This document shows, piece by piece, positions 17,657 through 26,399 of a stretch of 64,000 nucleotides of DNA. The notes below the pieces were generated by a model. It made no database searches, was not told where the DNA came from, and saw only the letters and a list, made by a program, of their open reading frames with translations. Position numbers and translations under genes: made by a program. This DNA is from Corallococcus sp020037015 (GTDB taxonomy: Bacteria; Myxococcota; Myxococcia; Myxococcales; Myxococcaceae): assembly GCF_044792175.1 (NCBI RefSeq), contig NZ_CP172866.1, one strand, 5' to 3'. The first letter of the stretch is position 1; the number at the start of each line of letters is the position of its first letter.

Positions 17657-18739
17657 TCAGGGCTCCGGGAGGACGGCCGCGGCGCGGCGCTCCTGGCGGA
17701 AGAGGAGGACCTCCCGGACGATGATCTGCACGGTGGCCGCCACGGGCACGGCCACCACCGCGCCCACGATGCCCCCCAGCTCCACGCAGAAGAGGACCGC
17801 GAGCAGGGTGACGAGCGGGTTGACGTGCACGGTGCGCTTGAACACGAGCGGCGCCATCACGTTGCCCTCCAGTTGGCCGTAGAGGAGGAAGTAGATGAAC
17901 ACCGCCAGCGCCTTCCACAGGCCGCCGGTGGCCAGCGTGAGCAGGGTGATGATGCCGCCCGCGATGATGGGCCCCGCGTAGGGCACCAGGCTGGAGAAGC
18001 CGCTGGCCACGCCCAGGGGCAGATAGAAGGGCATGCCCAGCACCGCCAGCATGGTGGTGGTGAGCGTGGCGTTGATGGCGCAGATGAGGGTGATGCCGGA
18101 CAGGTAGCCGCCCGTCGCGGTGTACACGTTGCGCAGCACGCGCACGTAGCGCAGGCGGTGGTCGGGGCGGGCCAGGTCCAGCAGGCGCCGGAGCACGCCG
18201 CCGCCGAACACCAGCATGAACACCACCAGGAAGAAGACGGTGATGACGCCACCCAGGAGGCCCACCACGCCGCCAATGGCGCTCATCAGCAGCTCGGGCA
18301 GGGGCCCCGCGAGCGCGGGCGTGGCCTCCTCCAGCCGTTCGTTCCAGCCCAGGCTGTGCAGCCGCTGGTTGAGCGCGCGCAGGATGCCGGTGCCGCGCAC
18401 CTGCTTCCACAGGTGCGGCCACTGCGTCACCAGCGCGTCCACCTGCTCCACCAGGTCCGGAATCACCAGCAGGCCCAGCGCCACGGTGGCCACGAACAGC
18501 GCGAACAGCACCAGGGTGATGGCCAGCCACCGCCGCATGCCGCGCTTCTCCAGCCGCGACACGCCGTGCTCCAGCGACAGCGCGATGATGGCCGCGATGC
18601 CGGTGAGCGTGAGCGCCACGCGCGTCTTGGCGACGAGCACCACCAGGGCCATCACGCCCAGCACCACGAGGCACACGGTGAACACCGTGCGGGGCGACAC
18701 CTGGGACTTCGGCGGCAACGTGACGACGGGCTCGGACAC
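17657..18739 (-). CDS. AI-2E family transporter (PerM/TqsA-like permease)
   Basis: A polytopic membrane protein of about 360 residues. Typical features are a paired N-terminal helix (VFTVCLVVLGVMALVVLVAK), a long extracytoplasmic segment (LVIPDLVEQVDALVTQWPHL), a membrane helix MSAIGGVVGLLGGVITVFFL, and a C-terminal block with GMPFYLPLGVASGFSSLVPY and GQLEGNVMAPLVFKR. The latter is the family signature. Some members export autoinducer-2; others are Na+/H+ antiporters, so substrate is open. The GTG at 18739 is used because GGGGAG lies nine bases upstream; a GTG at 18766 would add nine residues. Confidence 0.87.
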   Translation of the reverse strand: MSEPVVTLPPKSQVSPRTVFTVCLVVLGVMALVVLVAKTRVALTLTGIAAIIALSLEHGVSRLEKRGMRRWLAITLVLFALFVATVALGLLVIPDLVEQVDALVTQWPHLWKQVRGTGILRALNQRLHSLGWNERLEEATPALAGPLPELLMSAIGGVVGLLGGVITVFFLVVFMLVFGGGVLRRLLDLARPDHRLRYVRVLRNVYTATGGYLSGITLICAINATLTTTMLAVLGMPFYLPLGVASGFSSLVPYAGPIIAGGIITLLTLATGGLWKALAVFIYFLLYGQLEGNVMAPLVFKRTVHVNPLVTLLAVLFCVELGGIVGAVVAVPVAATVQIIVREVLLFRQERRAAAVLPEP

Positions 18740-19157
18740 CGGCAAAGGCTCCCCGGGGCGGGCCACCGGCTGCGGGCCCCATGCCTTGCGGATGCGTCAT
18801 CCCGCGCCCGGCGGCAACCACCGTCGTCCTCCAAATGTGCGCGCCGGGGCCGCGCGCCGTCCAAGCGTCCGGCGGGTGACACCCGGCGCCGCGCGGAAGG
18901 CCGGGGCCGGACGCAATCACCGGCCGCGCGGTTCGTCACCCCGGCAGCCCCGAAATGGCCGGGCTGGCCGCCAGGCCGTCCGTCCCCCCGAGCACGGTTG
19001 CGCGTCCGCCACGCGACGGCGCCGCGCTCGGGCGTCCTGCACCTGACGCGCCGGGACGTCTTGGAAAGAGGGGACAGCACGGTTTGCCGGGCCCGTGCGT
19101 CAGACGGGGATGGGAACCTTCGTGGGAAGGGACTTTCGCGGGCCGGGAGAGGACACC
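18740..19157. other. Gene-free divergent intergenic region
   Basis: About 420 bp between two divergently transcribed genes. It is very GC-rich. I see no convincing open gene, hairpin or promoter consensus in it. The only clear signal is GAGAGG just before the start at 19158. Confidence 0.5.
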
Positions 19158-19679
19158 ATGAAAAAGATGGGTGAGCAGGAGCTGGAAGGGGTGCTTCGGG
19201 AGGCCCTGGAGACCGAGGCCCGGTGGCGCGGGCTGGCGGCGAAGCTGGCGGAGCTGGGCGGCGAGGAGATGGACGCGCAGTTGCTGGTGACGTTCCGGGG
19301 CGCGCGGGACGCGGGCGCGGTGCCGCCGGACGCGGGCTTCTTCCTGGTGGCGCACATCCTGACGGCGATGGCGGACGAGGCCATCGCGGAGGATCCGCGC
19401 GTGCGGATGCGGGCGCGCGAGCTGGACGCGATGGAGCGCGACTACGGCCTCACCGGCGAGGGCTGGCCGGAGGGGGAGCCTCCGCCGGAGGACTGGGAGG
19501 CGCTGTGCGTGGAGTACGAGCGCGCCTGTGACGAGGCGCGCGCCGCGTTCTTCCGCGCGTACGGCGAGGAGGAGATGGCGCGGCTGTACCTGGACCAGCG
19601 CGTGACGTTCCACCACCGCTTCGAGAGCGGGCGGCGCTTCTTCCACGGGCTGCCCATGCTGCCCACGCAACTGCACTGA
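19158..19679 (+). CDS. Hypothetical acidic protein, 173 residues
   Basis: I do not recognise this protein. It is strongly acidic and helical, without signal peptide or membrane segment. Visible stretches are EGVLREALETEARWRGLAAK, GFFLVAHILTAMADEAIAED, LDAMERDYGLTGEGWP and a C terminus LYLDQRVTFHHRFESGRRFF. The start at 19158 has GAGAGG six bases upstream; extension to 19095 is possible but adds low-value residues. It is followed after 48 bp by the S9 peptidase gene on the same strand, which may be co-transcribed. Confidence 0.65.
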   Translation: MKKMGEQELEGVLREALETEARWRGLAAKLAELGGEEMDAQLLVTFRGARDAGAVPPDAGFFLVAHILTAMADEAIAEDPRVRMRARELDAMERDYGLTGEGWPEGEPPPEDWEALCVEYERACDEARAAFFRAYGEEEMARLYLDQRVTFHHRFESGRRFFHGLPMLPTQLH

Positions 19680-19727
19680 GCGGCGGGTCCGCTACACTCC
19701 GCCCCGGTCTTTCGCGGGAGGCGGCGG

Positions 19728-21782
19728 ATGCGAGCGGCAAGCCTGGCTGTGGCGGTGGGGTGTTGCGTGTGGGGCGCGCTGGCGTCCGGGGCGGCGCCCG
19801 CGCGGGGGGAGGCGAGCGCCACGTACGACGCGCTCCAGCGCCTGGTGCGCATCCGCGAGGTGTCGCTGTCGCCGGACGGCACGCGGGTGGCCTGGGTGGA
19901 GTCGGTGCCCGGGACCGCGGAGGCCGCGAGGCTCCAGGTGCGGGAGCTGGCGCATCCGGAGCGGGCCCCGGTGCGCGTCACCGCGTCGAAGGACGGCGCG
20001 CCGTGCGCGGAGGGGGCGCTGACGTGGAGCCCGGACGGCCGGCGGCTCGCGTTCCTGTCCACGGCGGGCGAGGGCCGGGCGAAGCAGCTCTACGTGGCGG
20101 ACGCGTCCGGAGCTGGCGGGCCCGCGCGGCGGCTCACCACGGTGAAGGGCGTGCTGGCGGCGCCGAGGTGGTCCCCGGACGGGACGTCCGTGGGGCTGCT
20201 CGTCATCGAGGGCGCGGAGGACGCGCTGGGGCCCCGGGGGCCGGCGGCGCGGGAGACGGGCGTGGTGCAGGCGTCCCCGCCGGTGAAGCGCTTCGCGGTG
20301 GTGACGGTGGAGGACGCGCGGCTGCGGATGGTGTCGCCCGCGGGGTTGTTCATCCACGAGTACGCGTGGAGCCCGGACGGCGCCCGGGTGGCGGTGACGG
20401 CGTCGAAGCCCCCGGGGGACGCGAACTGGTGGAGCGCGCGGGTGTACGCGGTGGAGGCGGGGACGGGGGAGACGTCGCTCTTGCACGCGCCCCGGTGGCA
20501 GGTGGCGGAGCCCGCGTGGAGTCCGGATGGCCGGCGGCTCGCGTTCATCGAGGGGCTGATGAGCGACGAGGGCAACACGGGCGGGGACGTGCTCGTGGTG
20601 TCGGTGCCGGAGCGGCTGGCGGCGAAGGTGCGGTTCGGGGAGAAGGCGGCGCTGCCCTCGGAGGTGCCGCCCGCGCAAAACGTGACGGAGGGGCTGAAGG
20701 CGACGGCCACGGACCTCTTCTGGCCCGCGGCGGAGCGGCTGGTGTTCGTGGCGCAGGCGCAGGGCGAGGCCGCGCTGATGGCGGTGGCTCCGGGGGGCGG
20801 AGCGGTGAAGACGCTGTGGAGGGGCCCGGAGCACGTGACGGTGTCGCTGGGGAGGGACGGGGTGACGAGCGCGGTGGTGCGCGACTCCATCACCCAGGCG
20901 CCGGAGCTGTGGACGGGGCGGGTGGGGGCGTGGAGGCAGGTGACGCGCCTCAACGCGGACGTGCGCGTGACGGTGGGCGACGTGCGCAGCGTGACGTGGA
21001 CGCGCGACGGGCAGCCGGTGCAGGGGTGGCTGGTGTTGCCGGTGCCGGACGTGTCCGGGCGCAAGGCGCCCATGGTGACGGTGGTGCACGGAGGGCCGGC
21101 GGCGGGAGTGCTGCCCGCGTTCAGTCCGCAGACGGCGTTGTTCTCGGCGAGCGGCTACGCGGTGTTCATGCCCAACCCGCGAGGCAGCTACGGCCAGGGG
21201 GAGGCGTTCGTGCAGGCGAACCGCCGCGACTTCGGCTTCGGGGACTTCAGCGACGTGCTGGCGGGGCTGGACGCGGTGCTGGCGTCGGCGCCGGTGGATC
21301 CCGCGCGGCAGGGCATCACGGGGTGGAGCTACGGCGGCTTCCTGACGATGTGGGCGGTGACGCGGACGCAGCGCTTCCAGGCGGCGGTGGCGGGCGCGGG
21401 CATCGCGAACTGGCAGAGCTACTACGGCACGAACCACATCGACGCCTGGATGCTGCCGTACTTCGGGGCGTCGGTGTACGACGAGCCGGAGGTGTACACG
21501 CGCTCCTCGCCCATCAACGGCGTGAAGCAGGTGAGGGCGCCCACGCTGGTGCTGCACGGTGAAAGGGACCTGGAGGTGCCCGCGTCGCAGGGCTACGAGT
21601 TCCACAAGGCGCTGAAGACGCTGGGCGTGAAGACCCAGTTGGTCATCTACGCGGACGAAGGCCACAGCCTGCGCAAGCCCGAGCACCAGAAGGACCGGCT
21701 GCTCCGGACGCTGGACTGGTTCGACGCGAACCTGCCGGCGGCGGCGGAGTCGAAGCCGAAGGTGCGGGCACCGGCGCGCTGA
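19728..21782 (+). CDS. Exported S9-family prolyl oligopeptidase / acylaminoacyl-peptidase
   Basis: A 684-residue secreted serine peptidase. A signal peptide (LAVAVGCCVWGALASGAAPA) is followed by an N-terminal beta-propeller with repeated WSPDG-type blades (LTWSPDGRRLAFLS, PRWSPDGTSVGLLV, YAWSPDGARVAV, PAWSPDGRRLAFIE). The C-terminal alpha/beta-hydrolase domain has the nucleophile serine in TGWSYGGFLTMW, the acid in LHGERDLEVPASQ and the histidine in YADEGHSLRKPEH. An oxyanion element (HGGPAAG) precedes them. Such enzymes trim oligopeptides in the periplasm or outside the cell, in keeping with a predatory, protein-degrading lifestyle. GGGAGG lies seven bases before the start. Confidence 0.93.
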   Translation: MRAASLAVAVGCCVWGALASGAAPARGEASATYDALQRLVRIREVSLSPDGTRVAWVESVPGTAEAARLQVRELAHPERAPVRVTASKDGAPCAEGALTWSPDGRRLAFLSTAGEGRAKQLYVADASGAGGPARRLTTVKGVLAAPRWSPDGTSVGLLVIEGAEDALGPRGPAARETGVVQASPPVKRFAVVTVEDARLRMVSPAGLFIHEYAWSPDGARVAVTASKPPGDANWWSARVYAVEAGTGETSLLHAPRWQVAEPAWSPDGRRLAFIEGLMSDEGNTGGDVLVVSVPERLAAKVRFGEKAALPSEVPPAQNVTEGLKATATDLFWPAAERLVFVAQAQGEAALMAVAPGGGAVKTLWRGPEHVTVSLGRDGVTSAVVRDSITQAPELWTGRVGAWRQVTRLNADVRVTVGDVRSVTWTRDGQPVQGWLVLPVPDVSGRKAPMVTVVHGGPAAGVLPAFSPQTALFSASGYAVFMPNPRGSYGQGEAFVQANRRDFGFGDFSDVLAGLDAVLASAPVDPARQGITGWSYGGFLTMWAVTRTQRFQAAVAGAGIANWQSYYGTNHIDAWMLPYFGASVYDEPEVYTRSSPINGVKQVRAPTLVLHGERDLEVPASQGYEFHKALKTLGVKTQLVIYADEGHSLRKPEHQKDRLLRTLDWFDANLPAAAESKPKVRAPAR

Positions 21783-21785
21783 GGA

Positions 21786-22553
21786 TCAGAGCTCCGAGAA
21801 CAGGTCGACCGCCGCCTGGGCCAGCAGGGCCTGCTCGTCCGCATCGAGGCTCGCTGCGTAGCGGATGACGTCGCGCGGGCCTGGCGCTTCCGTGTTCCAG
21901 AAGAGTTGAAGCAATCTGTTCCGGAGCGTCCGTCCTTCCTCCCCCGCCTGCTGCAGTGAGTCGCGCACGGCCTGCGGGCCCACCAGCTTGACGTAGGCGA
22001 ACATGTCGAAGCTGTCCTTGGTCTTGTCAGGGCGCAGCTCACGCTTGGCGCGTTCCTTCATCGTCAGGAACCCCGTGGCATCCGGCAGCAGGATCCGCAG
22101 CGGCTTTCCCGCGACCAGGACCACGGCATGACCGCGGCGGAGCGCCAGCCGTGCATCCGGCAAGGGCGTCATTCCGGTGGGCAGCTCGTTGGGGTCGGCG
22201 TCCTTGGGGACGAAGAGGTCCACGTCCATCTGCCCACCGGGCAAGGTCTTCGACCAGCGGAAGTGCCGGGTCCTGGCATAGCCTCGATGGCGGAGGACAT
22301 CCGGAAGGCGCTCGGCCATGAAGTCCGAGCCATCCACGTCGAACAGCAGATCCGGCTCGTAGGAGAAGCCTCGCTCGATCACGATACCGGTATCGGTCTC
22401 GATGGAGATGACCCCGCTTCCACCCCGCTGCCTGGACTCCAGCGCGAGGACTTGCCCTCCAATGAGCATGATGCGGCTGGAAAGGTCTCCCAAGTCGAGC
22501 ATCAGCTCGCCCAATTCACCGAGGATTTCGTCGAAGCGCTCTTCATCCGTCAT
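21786..22553 (-). CDS. AbiEii-like nucleotidyltransferase (probable toxin of a type IV TA pair)
   Basis: A 255-residue protein with the layout of AbiEii/COG2253-type nucleotidyltransferases: RIMLIGGQVLALESRQ, then acidic YEPDLLFDVDGSDF and QMDVDLFVPKD, then a helical part with KERAKRELRPDKTKDSFDMF. AbiEii is a GTP-binding nucleotidyltransferase that arrests growth; its partner represses the operon. The ATG at 22553 shares one base with the stop of the upstream gene (TGATG), so translation is coupled. An in-frame TTG one codon earlier is possible. The fingerprint is more divergent than in streptococcal AbiEii, so substrate and toxicity are inferred. Confidence 0.62.
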   Translation of the reverse strand: MTDEERFDEILGELGELMLDLGDLSSRIMLIGGQVLALESRQRGGSGVISIETDTGIVIERGFSYEPDLLFDVDGSDFMAERLPDVLRHRGYARTRHFRWSKTLPGGQMDVDLFVPKDADPNELPTGMTPLPDARLALRRGHAVVLVAGKPLRILLPDATGFLTMKERAKRELRPDKTKDSFDMFAYVKLVGPQAVRDSLQQAGEEGRTLRNRLLQLFWNTEAPGPRDVIRYAASLDADEQALLAQAAVDLFSEL

Positions 22554-23674
22554 CAAGGCTCATCCGAAAGGGGGAGGGCCTGCGCGAAGCGCCGGGCCAA
22601 ATCCTCCGCCTGTTCGGTTCCCCTGCCGCCGCTCTGGTGGAAGTCCACGGCCAACTGGGGCAGCGCGACCGCTGGACCGTGCGGTAGCAGTCGCTGTGCA
22701 TGGTAGATGCCGCCCGCGTCGGTTTCGGCGGCTGGCTCCGGGCGAAGCACGAAGAAGTTGTGCGGAGTCATCCGGCGCAGTCCGAACGCCGAGACGGCGG
22801 GTTCAAGGGATCCCGAAAGGTAGATGCCGTGGGGGAGCCCGGAGACGGCTCGTTCGTCGGGACGCAGGGCGCTTGCCAGCGTGAAGGTCGAGCGGATGCC
22901 CTGGGAGGTCAACAGGCCATGGGCCTTGCCGAGCAGGTCCGGAGTCGTGGCTGGAGCGTTGAAGCCTTCCCGGGTGATGGCTGTCGGCTTGTCGCTCGTC
23001 AGCCATGCTCTCAGCAGGGCCACCGGATCCCGAAGCCGGAAGCCGGTGCCGCGGCCTCCTTCGACGAAGCCTTCCTTCAGGAGTCTCGTGGTGACTCCAT
23101 GTGCATAGGAGTAGCTCGTCTGGGTCTGCTCGGAGAGCGCGCGAATGGTCCAGCGCTGCGCGGGGGACTGGAGCAGGACGCGCACGAGCCGGCATCCCTT
23201 GCCATGGAACAAGGGCTCGCGAGGCGTTCGCTCCAGGGGGCGATGTCCCTGCACCCGGATGAAGGTGCCGCCTGTGCGCAGGAAGAACGTTCCGCGCATG
23301 TCGAGCAGGCCCACCTCCTCGCGCTCGCAGAGGTCGATGACGCTGGCGGAGGCCGAGTCCGTGACGAGCATCGGGAGCCGGAAGGCGGGAAGCGAGCGCG
23401 GATCCGCATCCCTGCGTTGAATCTGCTCGCGCAGGGCAGACAGCTTCTCGCGTTGGCTCAGCACATCCGTCGGGAACAGAGGGGCGCGATACCCCAACAA
23501 CACGGGAACGCGAGCCTCCGGGAGCTGGACCACCGCGAGGTCGTAGAGGGATTCCCCCCGAGGACCTACCCGCGGCACCACGATGGCTTCCTGCTGCACC
23601 AGCTTGACGCCACGAGGCAGCGGCGGCGGATTCCGCCAGAACTCGTCACGGAAATGGGAGGGCCCGGGTCTCAT
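22553..23674 (-). CDS. AbiEi-like winged-helix antitoxin/regulator
   Basis: A 373-residue cytoplasmic protein, longer than classical AbiEi (about 200-300). Residues 1-145 look like a degenerate nuclease-type fold: LYDLAVVQLPEARVPVLLGY, then LPMLVTDSASASVIDLC and VGLLDMRGTFFLR. A winged helix follows at about 160-210 (LVRVLLQSPAQRWTIRALSE and VTTRLLKEGFVEGG). The C-terminal half ends PQLAVDFHQSGGRGTEQAED. In AbiE systems the antitoxin binds its own promoter as a repressor and neutralises the toxin indirectly. An inverted repeat in front of this gene fits that model. No Shine-Dalgarno sequence is visible before the ATG, so it may be translated leaderless. Confidence 0.62.
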   Translation of the reverse strand: MRPGPSHFRDEFWRNPPPLPRGVKLVQQEAIVVPRVGPRGESLYDLAVVQLPEARVPVLLGYRAPLFPTDVLSQREKLSALREQIQRRDADPRSLPAFRLPMLVTDSASASVIDLCEREEVGLLDMRGTFFLRTGGTFIRVQGHRPLERTPREPLFHGKGCRLVRVLLQSPAQRWTIRALSEQTQTSYSYAHGVTTRLLKEGFVEGGRGTGFRLRDPVALLRAWLTSDKPTAITREGFNAPATTPDLLGKAHGLLTSQGIRSTFTLASALRPDERAVSGLPHGIYLSGSLEPAVSAFGLRRMTPHNFFVLRPEPAAETDAGGIYHAQRLLPHGPAVALPQLAVDFHQSGGRGTEQAEDLARRFAQALPLSDEP

Positions 23675-23675
23675 T

Positions 23676-23752
23676 CAATTCTGTCGATATTGGCGTCCAA
23701 GCTTCGAGAAAGGGGCTATTAAAGCCCCATATCCACAATATCGACAAAATTG
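23676..23752. promoter_or_regulatory. Inverted-repeat operator of the AbiE-like operon
   Basis: CAATTCTGTCGATATTG (23676-23692) and CAATATCGACAAAATTG (23736-23752) are inverted copies, 16 of 17 positions matching, 43 bp apart. The inner 11 bp (TGTCGATATTG) are identical. Between them is a 6-bp hairpin, GGGGCT/AGCCCC (23712-23728). The whole element is AT-rich against the surroundings. The first arm ends two bases from the antitoxin start codon. Two spaced inverted repeats are the known mode of AbiEi autoregulation. Confidence 0.72.
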
Positions 23753-23760
23753 GCGTAAGG

Positions 23761-24354
23761 TCAGGGGCCGCGGCGGAGGCCGGGGGCGGCGGGGGCCACG
23801 AGCGAGTTGAGCACCTGGTCGCGCCACTGGCCGTTGATGAGGAGGAAGTCGCGGGCGTAGCCCTCGGGGATGAAGCCCAGGCGGCGGAGGACGGCGGCGC
23901 TGCGCAGGTTCTCCGGCAGGTGGCTGGCCTGGAGCCGGTGCAGGCCCATGGCGCTGAAGGCGAAGTCGCAGAAGGCGCGGAGGGCCTCGGTCATGAGGCC
24001 CTTGCCCTCGTGGCGGTGATCCAGGCCATAGCCCAGGTCCGCGGCCTGGAGCGGCCCCCGGCGGATGTGGGCGAGCGAGGCGTTGCCGATGACCGGCGCG
24101 AGCGCGAGGGGCTGGCCCCTGGGGAGCAGGAAGACGCGCAGGGACACGTCGTGGCGGAAGTCCTCGCGGTCCTGGGCCAGGCGCGTGCGCCAGTAGGCCG
24201 AGGAGAAGAAGGTCGCCGGGCGCGCTGGCGACACCGGGCCCAGGTGGTCCTTGTTGGCCACGTGGTACGCCAGCACCCGCTCCGCCGCGTCGGGCGGCAG
24301 CAGCATCAGGTGGAGGCGCTCGGTGGTGAGCAGGACGGGCGACTTGTCGATCAT
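23761..24354 (-). CDS. GNAT acetyltransferase, RimJ/RimL type
   Basis: A 197-residue cytoplasmic N-acetyltransferase. It begins LLTTERLHLMLLPPDAAERV, the usual opening of RimJ-like proteins. The acetyl-CoA-binding motif A is DLGYGLDHRHEGKGLMTEAL (R/Q-x-x-G-x-G variant HRHEGKG), followed by MGLHRLQASHLPENLRSAAV and LRRLGFIPEGYARDFLLING. RimJ/RimL proteins acetylate ribosomal protein N termini, but many relatives act on other proteins, antibiotics or small amines, so substrate is open. The start at 24354 is set by the family N terminus. Its stop is eight bases from the AbiE operator. Confidence 0.85.
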   Translation of the reverse strand: MIDKSPVLLTTERLHLMLLPPDAAERVLAYHVANKDHLGPVSPARPATFFSSAYWRTRLAQDREDFRHDVSLRVFLLPRGQPLALAPVIGNASLAHIRRGPLQAADLGYGLDHRHEGKGLMTEALRAFCDFAFSAMGLHRLQASHLPENLRSAAVLRRLGFIPEGYARDFLLINGQWRDQVLNSLVAPAAPGLRRGP

Positions 24355-24414
24355 GGCGGAGCCGGGCTTCAAGGGTAACGCGCCCCCACGGAACGTGCGC
24401 GAATGAAGCGCGGA

Positions 24415-24453
24415 TGAAGAAAAAGGTCCCCACCCGCATGGAGTGAGGACCTT
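24415..24453 (-). terminator. Rho-independent terminator of a gene converging from the minus strand side
   Basis: AAGGTCC (24423-24429) pairs with GGACCTT (24447-24453), and further pairs extend inward around a small loop. On the minus strand the stem is followed by TTTTTCTTC. It sits 26 bases beyond the stop of the OmpA gene at 24479 and matches an intrinsic terminator for that operon. Confidence 0.8.
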
Positions 24454-24478
24454 CATGCTCAGGGAGCACGGACGTGCG

Positions 24479-25783
24479 TTACTGCCCGTGGTCCATGGGC
24501 TGCTGGGGCACCTGCTGCTTCGCGGCACCGTCACCCGAGCCCTGTTCCGGCTGCGGGCTCTGGTGGTCCACGCCCGCGCCGTGCGGCTGCGCATCCGTGC
24601 CGCTGCCTCCCGTGCCATCCGGCTGCGCGTTCTGCCCCTGGTCCTGGTCACCCTGGGGCGGCGGCTCCTGCGCTCCACTTCCACCCACGCCGCCGCTTCG
24701 CGACGGCTGCGCTCCGGCCACGTTGCGCTCCACCACGATCTCCACGCGGCGGTTGTTCGCGCGGCCCTCCGCCGTGCTGTTCGACGCCACCGGCCGGTTC
24801 TCACCCATGCCTCGAATCTGGATGCGGTCCGCGGGCACGCCCTGGTTCACCAGGAAGTTCCGCACGCTCTCCGCCCGGCGCTCCGACAACTGGTCGTTGT
24901 AGTCCTCCGAGCCTCGCGAGTCCGTGTGGCCTTCGATGAGCAACGGGTTCTTCGACTCCTTCAGCGCCGTCGCCACCTCCGACAGCCGGTCGCGCGCCGC
25001 GGGCAACAGCTCCGTCGCGTTCGTCGCGAACAGCACGCTGCCCGACAACGTCACCACCGTGCCGCGCGCCTCCTCCCGCACCTTCACGTTCTCGTCCTGC
25101 AGCCGCGTCAGCGCCTGCGACGCGCGCTGCTCCGCCTGGAGCCGCGCCTGCCGCTCCTGCTCCAGCTCCTGCGTGCGCTGCTGGAGCTGCTGGTTCAGCT
25201 CGGCCAGCCGCTGCGCCTCCGCCTGCTGCTGCTCCAGGCGCCGCTGCATCTCCGCTTCCATCTGCTGGCGCTGCTGCGCATCCGCCGCGCGCAGGCGCTC
25301 CGCCTCCTGCTGGCGCTGGGCGTCGAGCTGCTGACGCTGGGCCTCGAACTGCTGGCGCTGCTGCTCATACTGCTGGCGCTGGGCCTCGTACCTCGCGCGC
25401 TCCTCCTCCTGCTGACGCGTGAGGTTCTGCGCGCGCGCCTCCTGCTGCTCCCGCAGGGATGCCTCCGCCTGCGCCCGCTGCTGCGCGGCCAGGTCCGCCT
25501 CGCCGCGCGCCGAGGCGATCTCCGCCTTGCGCAGGGCCACGTACGCCAACGAGCGCGTCCTCACCGAGCCCCTGCTCTCCGCGTATTCGTTCTCCGCCTC
25601 CTGCAGGGCCGCCCGGGCCGCCGCCACGTCCGCGGGGCGCTCGCGGCCCTCGGGGCTCGTGGACACCTCGCGGTACGCCTGGCGCGCCGCGGTCAGCTCA
25701 CTGGGCGGGGGACCGTGCGCACACCCCACCGAGAGCGCCGTGACTCCCGCGACCGCCAACCATCCAAGTTTCCAACGCTGCAT
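24479..25783 (-). CDS. OmpA-family lipoprotein with DUF4398 domain and long Gln-rich coiled coil
   Basis: A 434-residue envelope lipoprotein. A lipobox signal peptide (ALSVGC) is followed by a DUF4398-like helical region (residues 25-110), then a coiled coil of about 130 residues rich in Gln, Arg and Glu with near-repeats of YEAQRQQYEQQRQQ type. An OmpA C-terminal domain follows, with GSVLFATNATELLPAARDRL, LLIEGHTDSRGSEDYNDQLS and NNRRVEIVVER, which binds peptidoglycan. The tail is low-complexity Gly/Gln/Asp. It probably tethers outer membrane to cell wall, the coiled coil spanning the periplasm. It lies downstream of a DUF4398 lipoprotein gene (25817) in the same operon. Confidence 0.9.
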   Translation of the reverse strand: MQRWKLGWLAVAGVTALSVGCAHGPPPSELTAARQAYREVSTSPEGRERPADVAAARAALQEAENEYAESRGSVRTRSLAYVALRKAEIASARGEADLAAQQRAQAEASLREQQEARAQNLTRQQEEERARYEAQRQQYEQQRQQFEAQRQQLDAQRQQEAERLRAADAQQRQQMEAEMQRRLEQQQAEAQRLAELNQQLQQRTQELEQERQARLQAEQRASQALTRLQDENVKVREEARGTVVTLSGSVLFATNATELLPAARDRLSEVATALKESKNPLLIEGHTDSRGSEDYNDQLSERRAESVRNFLVNQGVPADRIQIRGMGENRPVASNSTAEGRANNRRVEIVVERNVAGAQPSRSGGVGGSGAQEPPPQGDQDQGQNAQPDGTGGSGTDAQPHGAGVDHQSPQPEQGSGDGAAKQQVPQQPMDHGQ

Positions 25784-25816
25784 GACTCGCTCCTCACAAG
25801 GCTAGAGGTGGGGGAC

Positions 25817-26179
25817 TCACTGACCGCGGCGGAGGGACTCGGCCTGCTCGGAGGCCCGCCGCGCCTCGTTCTTCAGGGGCACCGCGCGCGCCAGCGCCGA
25901 CGCCAGGTCCGCGTCCGCCGCCGCCTGCCGGAACCGCAGCTCCGCGGCCTCCTGCTCGCCCTCCTGGACCAGCCGCTCACCGTCGGCGATCTGCTGACGC
26001 GCGAACGCCAGGTGCCGGGCGGCCTCGGGCACGTTCGGCGCCTGCGAGTTCTCCGCCGAGCGGAGCGCGGCCTCCGCCTGGACGCGCTGCTGATGGGTGG
26101 ACGTAGCAATCACCTGCTTGCCTGCACAGCCAAGGGCCGCGACGCAGAGCAGGGCGGCGGCGAACAGCTTCGGGCGCAT
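25817..26179 (-). CDS. DUF4398-domain lipoprotein
   Basis: A 120-residue lipoprotein with lipobox AALGC. The mature part is a DUF4398 helical hairpin: VQAEAALRSAENSQAPNVPE, RHLAFARQQIADGERLV and AELRFRQAAADADLA. These proteins are usually encoded with OmpA-type lipoproteins, as here, with 33 bp to the OmpA gene. They are thought to act in envelope integrity; the precise role is unknown. Confidence 0.85.
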   Translation of the reverse strand: MRPKLFAAALLCVAALGCAGKQVIATSTHQQRVQAEAALRSAENSQAPNVPEAARHLAFARQQIADGERLVQEGEQEAAELRFRQAAADADLASALARAVPLKNEARRASEQAESLRRGQ

Positions 26180-26399
26180 GGGTCACCTCATGCCGGTGGA
26201 ATGCTGGGACGCTCCGGCGCGGCCCAGGGGGAGTTGGTTTGGAAAATGGGCGGTGCGCACCCGGTCGGCATCGGCGGCCTGTCCCCACCCGGCACGCTGG
26301 CCGAGGGGGTTGACAGGCGTCGTGTAGGGAACGAGGCGCACAGGCCACGGCACGCACGGGCTGCTGGCCGTGCGGCGGGAGGGACGCTAGAGGGGGAAC

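Noticed and set aside
26310..26315. Perfect TTGACA upstream of the exonuclease gene
   Set aside because: No -10-like sequence lies at 16-18 bp spacing, so a promoter call is not supported.
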